64,000 bases of DNA from RUG13091 sp045113315 (GCA_045113315.1 JBGUIX010000006.1:186001-250000), one strand, 5' to 3'; positions 1-10,094 are shown, numbered from the stretch's first letter. The notes: generated by a model not told the origin, from the letters alone. Numbers and translations: made by a program.

Positions 1-852
1 AGAAGTAGAGCGAAAACTTCTTTAAAACGTATCACTCGTTTTTTAGATGAAGAAGAAGAGATTAAAGACCTTGAAGGTAGTGAAGAATTAAAAGATGTAA
101 AAGGGAAAATCACCTTTAATCATTTTTCTTTCACTTACCCAGGAAGTAATAATAAAACCATCGATGATATTTCTTTAGAAATAAAAGAAGGAGAAACTAT
201 CGGTATTGTGGGAAGAATTGGCTCTGGTAAAACTACTTTAGTCAATTCCTTATTAAGACTTTATAACTTAGAAGAAAATTCTTTATTAATCGATGACAAA
301 GACATTATGAAATGTAGCATTTCTTCGATTAGAAAAGCGATCGCTTATGTTCCACAGGATAATTTCTTATTCTCTGATACCATCGAAAACAATATTAGTT
401 TTTCTAAAGAGAATTTAGATGTTGATTTAATCAAACAAGGAGCGATATTCTCCGATATCGATAAAGATATCTCCGATTTCAAACAAGGCTATGAAACAGT
501 CTCTGGAGAAAGAGGAGTGACTCTTTCCGGTGGTCAAAAACAAAGAATTTCTATCGCTAGAGCTTATGTTAAAAAAGCTCCGATTATGATTCTAGATGAT
601 TCCGTTAGCGCGGTAGATGTAAAAACTGAAGAGACAATTTTAAAAAATATTGCCGAACAAAGAAAAGGCAAGACTACTTTAGTAGTGGCTTCTCGTATTT
701 CTACAGTCTCTCATCTTGATAAGATTGTGGTTTTAGATAACGGCAAATTAGAAGCGTTTGGTTCTCACCAAGAATTATTAAAGATTTCACCAACCTATAG
801 CAGGATGGTTTATTTACAAAAATTAGAAGAAGAAGTGAAAGGAGGAAATTAA
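1..852 (+). CDS. ABC exporter subunit, 5'-truncated (degenerate-site half)
   Basis: Partial gene: the frame is open from base 1, so the membrane domain lies before the window and only about 283 C-terminal residues (the ATPase domain) are visible. Walker A GRIGSGKTT is at visible residues 71-79, signature LSGGQ at 175-179, and Walker B ends LDDSVSAVD. The residue after the Walker B Asp is Asp (D200) instead of the catalytic Glu. Known heterodimeric exporters such as BmrC/BmrD or TM287/TM288 have exactly this substitution in one subunit, giving one non-hydrolytic site. The next gene starts 3 nt downstream and has a normal Glu, so the two should form one heterodimeric multidrug or lipid exporter. 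The substrate cannot be read from sequence. Confidence 0.93.
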   Translation, partial: RSRAKTSLKRITRFLDEEEEIKDLEGSEELKDVKGKITFNHFSFTYPGSNNKTIDDISLEIKEGETIGIVGRIGSGKTTLVNSLLRLYNLEENSLLIDDKDIMKCSISSIRKAIAYVPQDNFLFSDTIENNISFSKENLDVDLIKQGAIFSDIDKDISDFKQGYETVSGERGVTLSGGQKQRISIARAYVKKAPIMILDDSVSAVDVKTEETILKNIAEQRKGKTTLVVASRISTVSHLDKIVVLDNGKLEAFGSHQELLKISPTYSRMVYLQKLEEEVKGGN

Positions 853-854
853 TC

Positions 855-2618
855 GTGGCCGAAGATTTTGATAAGCTCATTGGTGATAAAAAGATCCCAC
901 ATAAAATTATGTGGAAAAGAATGTTTACCTATGTCAAACCAGAAATGGGCTGGCTCATTTTAGCGTCATTTTTAATCTTAGTTAACATCGCGATTGATGT
1001 TTCCTTACCTTTATTCCTCTCTAAATTAACCGACAACCTACAGTCCGTTAATATTTCTTTGAAAGTTATCTTGATGATCGCCATTGGCTATTGTCTATTA
1101 GGTGTTATCGGACAGGTCTTCGTCTATCTAGAATCGATGATTTTACAAAGAGCTGGTCAAAAGATTGTTTATAACTTAAGAATGGAAGTCTTTGAACATA
1201 TTGAAAACATGTCACAAGATCAATTCAATCAGATGCCTGTTGGCTCACTAGTGACTAGAGCGGTATCTTATACATCATCTTTATCGGAATTATTCACGAC
1301 GATTTTAGTGAACCTTATCAAGAACATTTTGATGATTATCGGGACTTATGGAATTATGTTCTTTATATCCTGGAAATTATCCTTGTCGATGCTACCTTTT
1401 GTCGCGATAGTAGCGGTTATTTCATTCTTCTTTAGAAGAATAATTCATAAAATATTCACTGAAGAAAGAAAAAATATCTCCGATTTAAATACCTTCTTAA
1501 ACGAGAATCTTTCCGGCATGAAAATCATTCAAATTTTCAATCAAGAAACTCGTAAGGCCAAAGAGTTTGATAAGAAGAATGAACAATTGAGAAAGACTCG
1601 TTATAAAGTTCTTGTGGCCTTTGGTATTTATCGTCCACTTATTTCATTTATTTATTTTTTAGCGATTGCGGTGACATTTTCCTTTGCCTTTAAGAGCTTA
1701 GTCAGTGCGGGTGTTATCGTGGCTTTCTATGTCTATTTATCAAGATTCTTTAACCCGATTCAAAATATCGCTGATCAACTTAACGGAATTCAAAAAGCAG
1801 TGACTGCTTCAGAGAGATTATTTAACCTTTTAGATGTTCCTCCAAAAGTGCTAGATAAAAAAGACGCTATCGAGATAAATGAGATTAAAGGCAAGATTGA
1901 ATTTAAAGATGTTTGGTTCTCCTATAAACCTGATGAATGGATTTTAAAAGGTGTTTCTTTTACGATTGAACCCAAACAAACGTGTGCATTTGTAGGTGCG
2001 ACAGGAGCAGGTAAAACAACCATTCTTTCTTTAATCGTACGAAATTATGAAATTCAAAAAGGTCAAATCTTAATCGATGGTGTGGATATTAGAAATATAA
2101 AGATAAAATCTTTAAGAAAAGCCATTGGTCAAATGTTACAAGATGTCTTCTTATTCTCTGGAACAATCAAAGATAACATCACCCTTCATGACGATTCTTA
2201 TTCTCTGCAAGAAATTAGAGAAATTTGTGAATATGTAAACGCTGATAAATTTATCGATAAACTTGACAAGAAATATGATGATGTAGTCATTGAAAGAGGG
2301 GAGAACTTCTCACAAGGTCAAAGACAATTGTTGTCGTTTGCAAGAACTGTTTTACATAAACCGCAATTACTGATTTTAGATGAAGCTACTGCTAACATTG
2401 ATACAGAAACAGAATCTTTGATTCAAGAATCGTTAGAAAAGATGAAAAATATTGGAACAATGCTTATTGTCGCTCATCGATTATCGACGATTCAAAAAGC
2501 TGATCAGATTATCGTCTTACAGCATGGAGAAGTAATAGAACGTGGTAATCATCAACAGTTACTTAAGAATCACGGATATTATTACAAACTCTATAAACTT
2601 CAGTTTGAAGAAAGATAA
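855..2618 (+). CDS. ABC exporter subunit, full length (catalytic half)
   Basis: 587 residues, type IV ABC exporter: six membrane helices in about residues 30-310, then an ATPase domain. Walker A GATGAGKTT is near residue 381, the signature reads FSQGQRQ, and Walker B LLILDEATANID has the catalytic Glu. The start is GTG, with GGAGGA 8 nt upstream inside the end of the preceding gene. It pairs with the upstream subunit, whose ATPase lacks the catalytic Glu, so this chain should supply the active residue for one composite ATP site. An AAAGCCA hairpin with a T-run follows the stop directly, closing the two-gene unit. Family assignment is secure; substrate unknown. Confidence 0.95.
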   Translation: MAEDFDKLIGDKKIPHKIMWKRMFTYVKPEMGWLILASFLILVNIAIDVSLPLFLSKLTDNLQSVNISLKVILMIAIGYCLLGVIGQVFVYLESMILQRAGQKIVYNLRMEVFEHIENMSQDQFNQMPVGSLVTRAVSYTSSLSELFTTILVNLIKNILMIIGTYGIMFFISWKLSLSMLPFVAIVAVISFFFRRIIHKIFTEERKNISDLNTFLNENLSGMKIIQIFNQETRKAKEFDKKNEQLRKTRYKVLVAFGIYRPLISFIYFLAIAVTFSFAFKSLVSAGVIVAFYVYLSRFFNPIQNIADQLNGIQKAVTASERLFNLLDVPPKVLDKKDAIEINEIKGKIEFKDVWFSYKPDEWILKGVSFTIEPKQTCAFVGATGAGKTTILSLIVRNYEIQKGQILIDGVDIRNIKIKSLRKAIGQMLQDVFLFSGTIKDNITLHDDSYSLQEIREICEYVNADKFIDKLDKKYDDVVIERGENFSQGQRQLLSFARTVLHKPQLLILDEATANIDTETESLIQESLEKMKNIGTMLIVAHRLSTIQKADQIIVLQHGEVIERGNHQQLLKNHGYYYKLYKLQFEER

Positions 2619-2640
2619 AGCCAAAATGGCTTTTTCTTTT
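2617..2640 (+). terminator. Intrinsic terminator after ABC exporter pair
   Basis: Seven-base stem AAAGCCA / TGGCTTT with a 3-nt loop, followed by TTTTCTTTT. It begins at the last bases of the stop codon. Confidence 0.8.
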
Positions 2641-2707
2641 GTATTTATCCCATATTTACTCTTTATTTCTTTAAAAAATAAATAAAAGAAGATAAGATGT
2701 ATATGAT

Positions 2708-4921
2708 ATGGAAAATAAGAAAGTATTAAAACCTAATGGTGGTTATCCACTTCACACATTCGAAGATATCGAAAATATTTACTCTACCTACATTACTTCT
2801 AAAGAAGATAAAGATAAGATTCGTGAAGCTTATGACTTTATTATTGAGAAGCATAAAGGTCAGTTAAGAAAGAGTGGAGAACCTTATTATCACCATCTCG
2901 TGGAAGTGGCTTATATTTTAGCGAAACTGACATGTGGTCCTAAAACAATTATTGCCGGCTTTTTACATGATGTCGTTGAAGATACTGATGTCACTGTTGA
3001 AGATATTAAAAAGAGATGGGGAGAAGAAGTTGCACGTATTGTCGACTCCTTAACCAAGATTCAAAGATTAAAATTATCAAAGATAAATAGTGAAGAATTT
3101 GAAGCTGAAGACCATCGTAAGATCTTCTTAGGCATGGCCAAAGATATCCGTGTTATCTTAATCAAATTAGCGGATAGGCTTCATAACATGCGTACATTAG
3201 AGGCTTTATCTCCAGAAAGACAAATCGCCTTATCAGAAGAGACGATGGATGTCTTTGTTCCGATCGCTCATCGTTTAGGTTTAGATGTCATCAAATCGGA
3301 GATGGAAGATCTCTGTTTAAAATATTTGCAACCTCAAAGATATGAGGAAATTACTAAACTTCTTTCAAAGAAAGCTAAGACCATGGGTCGTTCATTAGAA
3401 ATCTTAAAGAAGAAATTAGCAGATATTCTTTTCCAACACAATATTCCTTTTGATATCTCCGCAAGAGTGAAATCAATCTATTCTATTTATAGAAAAATGT
3501 ATATTAAAGGTCATCCATTTGATGAAATTTATGACATTTTAGCTTTAAGAATTATTACGGATACAGAAATTCAATGTTATGAAATTCTTGGTTTAATCCA
3601 TAAATCATATAAGCCAGTGCCTGGTCGTTTTAAAGATTATATTGCGATGCCTAAGGCCAATATGTATCAATCTTTACACACCACAGTTGTCGGTGGTGAT
3701 GGCAACTTCTATGAAGTACAAATTAGAACTCAAGAGATGGATAAAGTAGCGGAAACCGGCATTGCTGCTCACTGGGCATATAAAGAAGGTAACGGCTATA
3801 ACTCACAGAAAGAACAACAGGAAATTGAAAATAAATTGCACTGGTTTAGAGACTTTGTCTCTATGTCTAATTCTGATAACCATGATACGGCGAAGGAATA
3901 TATGGACAATTTAACCCATGATATTTTCGATGCGAATGTCTATGTCTTCACTCCGAAAGGTAAAGTTGTGGAACTTCCTTCAGGAAGCACCCCTGTTGAT
4001 TTTGCTTATCATATCCATACGCGCATTGGCGATACCTGCTCTGGTGCGCTTGTGAATGGTGTGATGGTCCCGCTTAATACTGTTTTAAAGACCGGTGACC
4101 TAGTGGAAATTAAAACTAATAAGAACCAAGAAGGACCAAGTGAAGGCTGGCTTGACTTTGTTAAATCTAGCGCGGCTAAAACAGCGATTAGAAAATATGT
4201 CGCCAAAAAGAACGCAGAACTAATTAAGGAAGAAAAAATTTCCAAAGGAAAACAATCTTGCGTGGATGCTTTCCATGATCGCGGAATCGAAGAAGAAGAG
4301 ATGACTAGCATGCTCTCTGATCAAAAGCTTCTCGATAATTTCGGATTTGATAATTTGGAAGATCTTTATATTGGTGTCACAAATCGTAAACCAGTTCCAT
4401 CCGCATTAATTGAATATTTACATATTAAACGTCCAGTTTCCGTTCCAACTGGAGGCAAGATTAAAACTAAATCTGGAGATAATTGTCCAGTTTACTGTCG
4501 TGGTGTTGGTAAGATTGCAATCGCCTTATCTAACTGCTGCACACCTATACCAGGAGATGATATTGTTGGATATGTTACCAAAGGTAAAGGTATCGCTGTT
4601 CACCGTAAAAACTGTCCAAATGTCGCTAATGAAAAAGAAAGACTGGTGGAAGTTTTATGGAGAGACGATATTGAGTTTGCCACTTATCCAGTCGATATCT
4701 TAATCGAAGCTAGCGATAGAAATAATTTAGTAGTGGATATCATGTCAGTGTTAACTGGCGCTAAAGTTACCTTAAATAGTCTACATGCCAAACTAACGAA
4801 TAACGGCATGGTGGATATTACTGCGACATTATTAGTGTCGGACGCTAAAAGACTAAATGATGTCTTCAATATTTTAAGATCGGTAACTGGTGTTTATACC
4901 ATCAGTCGAATCATACATTAG
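2708..4921 (+). CDS. rel: Bifunctional (p)ppGpp synthetase/hydrolase Rel
   Basis: 737 residues, full-length RelA/SpoT homologue that makes and degrades the stringent-response alarmone. Domains in order: HD hydrolase with GFLHDVVEDTD near residue 90; synthetase with PGRFKDYIAMPKANMYQSLH near 310 and EVQIRT; TGS domain starting at YVFTPKGKVVELP near 400; a Cys zinc-finger region with NCCTPIPGDD; C-terminal ACT domain. Both catalytic halves keep their signature residues, so it should be bifunctional as in other Firmicutes. No Shine-Dalgarno is visible; a TAAGAT -10-like box ends 9 nt before ATG, so the transcript may have almost no leader. It heads a run with hisS and aspS. Confidence 0.96.
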   Translation: MENKKVLKPNGGYPLHTFEDIENIYSTYITSKEDKDKIREAYDFIIEKHKGQLRKSGEPYYHHLVEVAYILAKLTCGPKTIIAGFLHDVVEDTDVTVEDIKKRWGEEVARIVDSLTKIQRLKLSKINSEEFEAEDHRKIFLGMAKDIRVILIKLADRLHNMRTLEALSPERQIALSEETMDVFVPIAHRLGLDVIKSEMEDLCLKYLQPQRYEEITKLLSKKAKTMGRSLEILKKKLADILFQHNIPFDISARVKSIYSIYRKMYIKGHPFDEIYDILALRIITDTEIQCYEILGLIHKSYKPVPGRFKDYIAMPKANMYQSLHTTVVGGDGNFYEVQIRTQEMDKVAETGIAAHWAYKEGNGYNSQKEQQEIENKLHWFRDFVSMSNSDNHDTAKEYMDNLTHDIFDANVYVFTPKGKVVELPSGSTPVDFAYHIHTRIGDTCSGALVNGVMVPLNTVLKTGDLVEIKTNKNQEGPSEGWLDFVKSSAAKTAIRKYVAKKNAELIKEEKISKGKQSCVDAFHDRGIEEEEMTSMLSDQKLLDNFGFDNLEDLYIGVTNRKPVPSALIEYLHIKRPVSVPTGGKIKTKSGDNCPVYCRGVGKIAIALSNCCTPIPGDDIVGYVTKGKGIAVHRKNCPNVANEKERLVEVLWRDDIEFATYPVDILIEASDRNNLVVDIMSVLTGAKVTLNSLHAKLTNNGMVDITATLLVSDAKRLNDVFNILRSVTGVYTISRIIH

Positions 4922-4934
4922 AAAGGGAAAAATT

Positions 4935-6299
4935 ATGAGTATTAACAACGTTAAAGGTACACATGATATTATCGGAAAGGAAGCAGAAAACTATGGCTAT
5001 GTTGAAAACATCATGGCCCAGATTTCATCTTTCTTTGCTTTTCAACCAGTGAGACCTCCAGTCCTCGAATATAGCGAATTATTTGTTAGAGGCGTGGGAG
5101 AATCTAGCGATGTCGTTAGAAAAGAGATGTATACATTTTTAGATAAAGGCGATAGAAGTTTAACACTTCGTCCTGAATTTACCGCCGGTATCATCCGTTT
5201 AATCGTCCAAAACAAATTAATTCCAGTGAATGAATTACCACTTAAGTTCTATTATTGTGGTCCTGTCTTTCGTTATGAAAGACCACAATTAGGAAGATAT
5301 CGTCAATTTAACCAATTCGGTGTCGAATCAGTGGGGCATAATTCTCCTTATGCTGATGTGGAAGTTATTTCTTTAGCATATACAATTCTTCAATCCTTAG
5401 GATTAGAAAATGTAGTTATCAAGATTAACACCTTAGGTGATGAAGCTTCTCGTAATGCTTATCGAGACGCTTTAAGAGCCTACTTTAAAGATAAAGTCGC
5501 TAATATGTGCGAAGACTGTAAACAAAGATATGAATTAAATCCATTAAGGATTTTAGATTGTAAAGTTCCTGAAGATCAAATGATTGTTAAAGGCGCTCCA
5601 AAGATGAGTCAATTTCTCTCTTTAGAGAGTCAGAAGAGATTTTTAAAAGTTCTCGACGCTTTAAGAGAGATGAATATCCCTTATGAAGTTGATGATACTT
5701 TAGTAAGAGGCCTCGATTATTATTCAGAAACAGTATTTGAATTCCATTATACTTCCCAAAAAGGAAATAACTATGGGGCGGTTGGTGCTGGTGGACACTA
5801 TGATAAATTAGTCCATGAAATCGGTGGCCCTGATGCTCCAGGCGTTGGATTCTCCTTTGGAGTAGAAAGAATTGTTAACGTTTTAGTAGATGATGGATTA
5901 ATCGATAATAACCCTGGACAAAACTTAGATATCTACGTTATGCCTGTGGGCGAAGAAAGCCAAGCTAAAGCCATCAATATCGCTGATGATTTAAGATTAT
6001 TAGGCTATAAAGTTGATATGTGCTTTGATAACGTTAAGCTCTCGAATATGTTTAAACGCGCGGAAAAGAAAAACGCTAAACTAGCCGTCATCATCGGTGA
6101 AGAAGAAATTAAAAATGATACTTTGGTAGTCAAGAATATGGCCACTAAAGAACAATTTGAAATAAATGTCGATGATATGGAAGAAAAAATCGACGCGATG
6201 TTTACTAAAAAACATCATTGCTGTCACGAAGAGAAAGAAAAACAGCAACGTGAGTGCTGTGAAGGCGATGAATGTGAATGTCAGAAAGAAGGCAAATAA
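4935..6299 (+). CDS. hisS: Histidyl-tRNA synthetase with Cys/His-rich tail
   Basis: 454 residues, class II aminoacyl-tRNA synthetase charging tRNA-His. Motif 2 region (FYYCGPVFRYERPQ), the HisRS signature VRGLDYYSETVFEF and GAGGHYDKL are present, followed by an anticodon-binding domain. The start is the ATG after GAAAGGG; an in-frame start 45 nt earlier would lie inside rel. The unusual part is a C-terminal extension of about 30 residues (from about 424) with three His and six Cys in HHCCH, ECC and CEC clusters plus many charged residues; standard HisRS lacks this. The tail may bind metal (inference). Downstream aspS starts one base after the stop, so they are cotranscribed. Confidence 0.96.
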   Translation: MSINNVKGTHDIIGKEAENYGYVENIMAQISSFFAFQPVRPPVLEYSELFVRGVGESSDVVRKEMYTFLDKGDRSLTLRPEFTAGIIRLIVQNKLIPVNELPLKFYYCGPVFRYERPQLGRYRQFNQFGVESVGHNSPYADVEVISLAYTILQSLGLENVVIKINTLGDEASRNAYRDALRAYFKDKVANMCEDCKQRYELNPLRILDCKVPEDQMIVKGAPKMSQFLSLESQKRFLKVLDALREMNIPYEVDDTLVRGLDYYSETVFEFHYTSQKGNNYGAVGAGGHYDKLVHEIGGPDAPGVGFSFGVERIVNVLVDDGLIDNNPGQNLDIYVMPVGEESQAKAINIADDLRLLGYKVDMCFDNVKLSNMFKRAEKKNAKLAVIIGEEEIKNDTLVVKNMATKEQFEINVDDMEEKIDAMFTKKHHCCHEEKEKQQRECCEGDECECQKEGK

Positions 6300-6300
6300 A

Positions 6301-8031
6301 ATGGAAAGAACTTGTCGTAATACGGAATTATCATTAAAAGATGTCGGTAGAAGAGTTACTCTTCTCGGCTGGGCCGCGAAAAGAAGAAACCTCGGTTCCA
6401 TTTTATTCATCGATTTAAGAGATAGATCTGGAATCATTCAAATCATGGTGAAAGACGCTGATAAAGCGCCTGATATTCGTAACGAATATGTTATCCAAGT
6501 GGAAGGGGTTGTTAGCAAAAGAGAAACTCCTAATCCAAAGATGAAAACCGGTGAGATTGAAGTTATCGCTGATAAAATCACGGTAGTTAATACAGCGAAA
6601 ACCACACCTTTAATCATCGCTGATGAAACTGATGCTTTAGAAGAGACTAGACTTAAATATCGTTATTTAGATTTGCGTCGTCCTTGTATGCAAAAATATT
6701 TCGATATTCGTGACCAAATTAAGATTACAACTCATGCTTATTTACATAAACTTCAATTTATTGAAGTAGAAACACCAATGTTATGTGCTTCCTCTCCTGA
6801 AGGAGCGAAGGAATATTTAGTTCCTTCCCGTTTACATCATGGTAGTTTCTATGCTCTACCACAATCCCCACAAATGTTTAAACAACTTTTGATGGTAGCG
6901 GGTTTTGAAAGATATTATCAAATCGCGCGTTGCTTCCGTGACGAAGACTTACGTGCGGATAGACAACCTGACTTTACTCAGATTGATATTGAAACATCCT
7001 TCTTAGATCAAGAACAATTCTTAACGATGATGGAAGGACTCATTCATGAAATATTCATGAATACAATCGGTTATGACGTCAAATTACCACTTCGCCAAAT
7101 GCCTTATAAGGAAGCGATGGAAAGATTTGGTAGTGATAAACCAGATACAAGATTTGGCATCGAACTTCATGACTTAAAAGAAGTTTTTAAAGAAACTTCA
7201 TTTGAAGCTTATAAAACCGCGGAAGCGATTAAAGGTATTTGTGTTCCTAACGTCGCTAGTGAAACTAGCCGTAAAGTTATCGATAATTTAACTTTGGAAG
7301 CAAAGAAGTTCGGATTAGGCGGTTTGGCCGTCCTTAAAAAGGAGAACGGGGAATTTACTGGTAGCTTTGTAAAATTCCTTTCTGATAGCGAAAAAGAAGG
7401 ATTAAACAAAGTTTTAGAAGTTAAAGACAACGACATTGTCATCATCTCCGCCGGTCCATATAACCGCGTCACGCCTTTACTAGGCGCTTTGCGTTTACAA
7501 TACGGTAAGCAACTTGGTTTGATTAAACCAAATACATATGATTTGTTATGGGTAGTGGACTTCCCAATGTTTGAAAGAGATGTGGAAAGCGGTGCGATTG
7601 TCGCCACTCACCATCCATTTACCCGTCCAAAAGATAAAGATATTAAATATCTCGATAGCGACCCCACTAAAGTCATTAGCTATGCTTATGACATCGTCAT
7701 TAACGGTTATGAAGCTGGTGGTGGAACATTACGTATTTACGATCAAGATATTCAAAAGAAAATATTTAATATTTTAGGTTTAAGCGATGAAGAGGTAGAG
7801 AAGAAATTTGGTTACTTCGTGAACGCGCTTAAATATGGCACACCCCCACACGCTGGTATGGCCTTTGGCTTAGACCGTCTCGCCATGATTTTAGGTGGCA
7901 CTGATAACATCCGTGATGTCATTGCCTTCCCGAAGAATTTAGCGGGTGTCGATCCAATGTCCAATGCACCGACTGAGGTGAGTGCTCAACAGCTTGAAGA
8001 CTTAGGTATAGTCATCAAGGACAAAGAATAG
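6301..8031 (+). CDS. aspS: Aspartyl-tRNA synthetase
   Basis: 576 residues, bacterial-type AspRS: N-terminal OB-fold anticodon domain (GWAAKRRNLGSILFIDLRD), class II core with FRDEDLRADRQPDFTQID, a GAD-type insertion, and C-terminal GMAFGLDRLAMIL. The chosen ATG is one base after the hisS stop and gives the usual N-terminus beginning MERTCRNTEL; a longer frame reaching back into hisS is spurious. hisS-aspS adjacency is a standard Firmicutes arrangement. There is no T-box ahead of this run. Whether it is discriminating for Asp or also charges tRNA-Asn cannot be decided from this window. Confidence 0.96.
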   Translation: MERTCRNTELSLKDVGRRVTLLGWAAKRRNLGSILFIDLRDRSGIIQIMVKDADKAPDIRNEYVIQVEGVVSKRETPNPKMKTGEIEVIADKITVVNTAKTTPLIIADETDALEETRLKYRYLDLRRPCMQKYFDIRDQIKITTHAYLHKLQFIEVETPMLCASSPEGAKEYLVPSRLHHGSFYALPQSPQMFKQLLMVAGFERYYQIARCFRDEDLRADRQPDFTQIDIETSFLDQEQFLTMMEGLIHEIFMNTIGYDVKLPLRQMPYKEAMERFGSDKPDTRFGIELHDLKEVFKETSFEAYKTAEAIKGICVPNVASETSRKVIDNLTLEAKKFGLGGLAVLKKENGEFTGSFVKFLSDSEKEGLNKVLEVKDNDIVIISAGPYNRVTPLLGALRLQYGKQLGLIKPNTYDLLWVVDFPMFERDVESGAIVATHHPFTRPKDKDIKYLDSDPTKVISYAYDIVINGYEAGGGTLRIYDQDIQKKIFNILGLSDEEVEKKFGYFVNALKYGTPPHAGMAFGLDRLAMILGGTDNIRDVIAFPKNLAGVDPMSNAPTEVSAQQLEDLGIVIKDKE

Positions 8032-8066
8032 TTTATAAACAAAGTTTATAATAAAAACTGATAAAA

Positions 8067-8083
8067 TACTAAAAAACTACTAA
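8067..8083 (+). repeat. 11-bp-period hexamer repeat (TACTAA-N5-TACTAA)
   Basis: TACTAA at 8067-8072 and 8078-8083, 11 bp apart; a weaker AACTGA sits one further step upstream (8056-8061). It lies between aspS and the tkt ribosome binding site. It is one of seven such intergenic copies; here the plus strand reads TACTAA, opposite to transcription sense in most other copies. Confidence 0.6.
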
Positions 8084-8098
8084 TTAAGGAGATTAGAA

Positions 8099-10075
8099 AT
8101 GAACAGAAAAATTGACCAATTATCAGTAGCCACCATTCGCTCATTATGCATTGATGAGATTAACAAAGCTAATTCTGGACACCCAGGTATGGCTTTAGGT
8201 AGTGCCCCCATCCTTTATACTTTATGGACTAGACATTTAGTGGCGGATCCAAAAGATCCTGAATGGTTTAATCGTGACCGTTTCGTTTTAAGTGCCGGTC
8301 ATGCTTCAGCATTGCTTTATGCAATGTTACACCTTTCCGGATATGAATTAAGCCTTGATGACTTAAAATCTTTCCGCCAATTAGGCTCTTTAACACCAGG
8401 ACATCCAGAATATCATTGGACAAAAGGCGTCGATGCCACAAGCGGTCCTTTAGGACAAGGTATTGCCCAAGCTGTCGGTATGGCAATGGCGGAAGAAAGC
8501 GTGAGAGCTAACTATCCAGAAGGCGAAAAGATTATGAACCATTACACATACGCATTATGCGGTGATGGTTGCTTACAAGAAGGTATCTCTCAAGAAGCGA
8601 TCTCTCTTGCTGGTCATCAAAAATTAAATAGATTAATTTTATTCTATGATGCAAACCAAGTTACACTTGATGGTGCTTTGGATCTATCATTCTCTGAACA
8701 AGTCAAAGCGAGATTCATCGCTAGTGAATGGAACGTTTTAGAAGTTAATGATGGTAATGATATTGAAGCGATCGATAAAGCCATTGTTGAAGCTAAAAAA
8801 TCCAAAGATAAACCAACTATGATTCTTGTTCATACTGTCATTGGCTATGGTTCTTCTAAACAAGGAACGAGCAAAGTTCACGGTTCACCTTTAGGTGCAG
8901 AAGATGGTAAACATGCGAAAGTCGACGTTTACGGCTTTGATCACGAAGACTTCTACATTCCAGAAGAAGTGAGAAAAGAATTTGCTAATACGTTTATTAA
9001 ACGTGGTCAAAAAGCTCACGAAGAATATAACAAAGCCTTAGAAGCTTATAAGGCCAAACATAGCGTCGATTATCAAAGATTTGTTTCCTTAGTTAATTTA
9101 GATGTTGATAAATACATCCCAGAAGTGATGCCAACATTTGAAAAAGGTAGTTCTACCTCCACACGTGTGGCTTCCGGTAAAGCATTAAATGCTTTCATGC
9201 TTAAATTACCAAACCTCTTCGGCGGATCCGCTGACGTGGCTGGTAGTGTTATGACCAAACTTGATGGTGGTGTTAATTTTGAACCAGGTCATCGTGAAGG
9301 TCATAATGTGAACTGGGGTATTCGTGAATTTGCAATGGCCAGTGCTCAAAACGGTATCTTACTCCATGGTGGATTAAGAACTTATGTCGGCTGCTTTGCA
9401 GTTTTCTCTGATTATATGAAACCTGCTATTCGTATGGCGGCCTTATCTCATTTACCAGCTATCTATTTATTCTCCCATGACTCAATTGCTGTTGGCGAAG
9501 ATGGTCCAACCCATCAACCAATCGAACAATTAGCTATGCTAAGAAGCATTCCAAACACTCGTGTTATCCGTCCATGTGATGAACGCGAAACATATGCGGC
9601 GTGGGCTGAAGCACTTAGAAGCAAGAAAACCCCAACCGCTTTAATTCTCTCTCGTCAAAACTTACCTTTATTAGAAGGTAGTTCTGCCGAAGGACTAGCC
9701 AAAGGTGCTTACATCGTTTCTAAAGAAGAAAAGAAAGAGATGTTTGAAATTATCGCTACTGGTAGCGAAGTTAGTTTAGCAGTGGAAGCTCAAAAACTTC
9801 TAAAAGAACAAGGTGTTGATGTCCGTGTCATCTCCATGCCAAGCTGGGAACTATTTGAAGAACAAAGCGAAGAATATAAGAAGTCCGTGATGTCCTTACC
9901 AAGAGAGAAGAGAATTTCTGTTGAAATGCTTTCAACCTTTGGTTGGGATAGATATGCCGCCCATCATATGGGTATGGATACCTTCGGCGCTAGTGCTCCA
10001 GCTAAAGACGTCATTAAGAAATTTGACTTTACCGCCAATAGATTAGCGGATTTAGTCTTAAAAATCGTTAAGTAA
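8099..10075 (+). CDS. tkt: Transketolase
   Basis: 658 residues, thiamine-diphosphate enzyme of the non-oxidative pentose phosphate pathway that moves two-carbon ketol units between sugars. Visible motifs: NSGHPGMALG near the N-terminus, the TPP-binding block GDGCLQEG..., and in the pyrimidine-binding domain GGSADVAGS, NWGIREFAMA and HDSIAVGEDGPTHQP. Length matches the family. The start has TAAGGAG upstream. Candidate -10 boxes TATAAT (8047) and TAAAAT precede it, overlapping the 11-bp-period repeat. A strong terminator follows, so it is probably monocistronic. Confidence 0.97.
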   Translation: MNRKIDQLSVATIRSLCIDEINKANSGHPGMALGSAPILYTLWTRHLVADPKDPEWFNRDRFVLSAGHASALLYAMLHLSGYELSLDDLKSFRQLGSLTPGHPEYHWTKGVDATSGPLGQGIAQAVGMAMAEESVRANYPEGEKIMNHYTYALCGDGCLQEGISQEAISLAGHQKLNRLILFYDANQVTLDGALDLSFSEQVKARFIASEWNVLEVNDGNDIEAIDKAIVEAKKSKDKPTMILVHTVIGYGSSKQGTSKVHGSPLGAEDGKHAKVDVYGFDHEDFYIPEEVRKEFANTFIKRGQKAHEEYNKALEAYKAKHSVDYQRFVSLVNLDVDKYIPEVMPTFEKGSSTSTRVASGKALNAFMLKLPNLFGGSADVAGSVMTKLDGGVNFEPGHREGHNVNWGIREFAMASAQNGILLHGGLRTYVGCFAVFSDYMKPAIRMAALSHLPAIYLFSHDSIAVGEDGPTHQPIEQLAMLRSIPNTRVIRPCDERETYAAWAEALRSKKTPTALILSRQNLPLLEGSSAEGLAKGAYIVSKEEKKEMFEIIATGSEVSLAVEAQKLLKEQGVDVRVISMPSWELFEEQSEEYKKSVMSLPREKRISVEMLSTFGWDRYAAHHMGMDTFGASAPAKDVIKKFDFTANRLADLVLKIVK

Positions 10076-10094
10076 CGATTAATAGAAAATTAGA

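Noticed and set aside
4009..4311. 100-codon open frame on the minus strand within rel
   Set aside because: Composition is a shadow of the conserved Rel frame; no start signal or family match.
6166..6300. N-terminal extension of aspS into hisS
   Set aside because: Would overlap the hisS tail by 134 nt and gives a Lys-rich non-family N-terminus; the ATG at 6301 fits AspRS.
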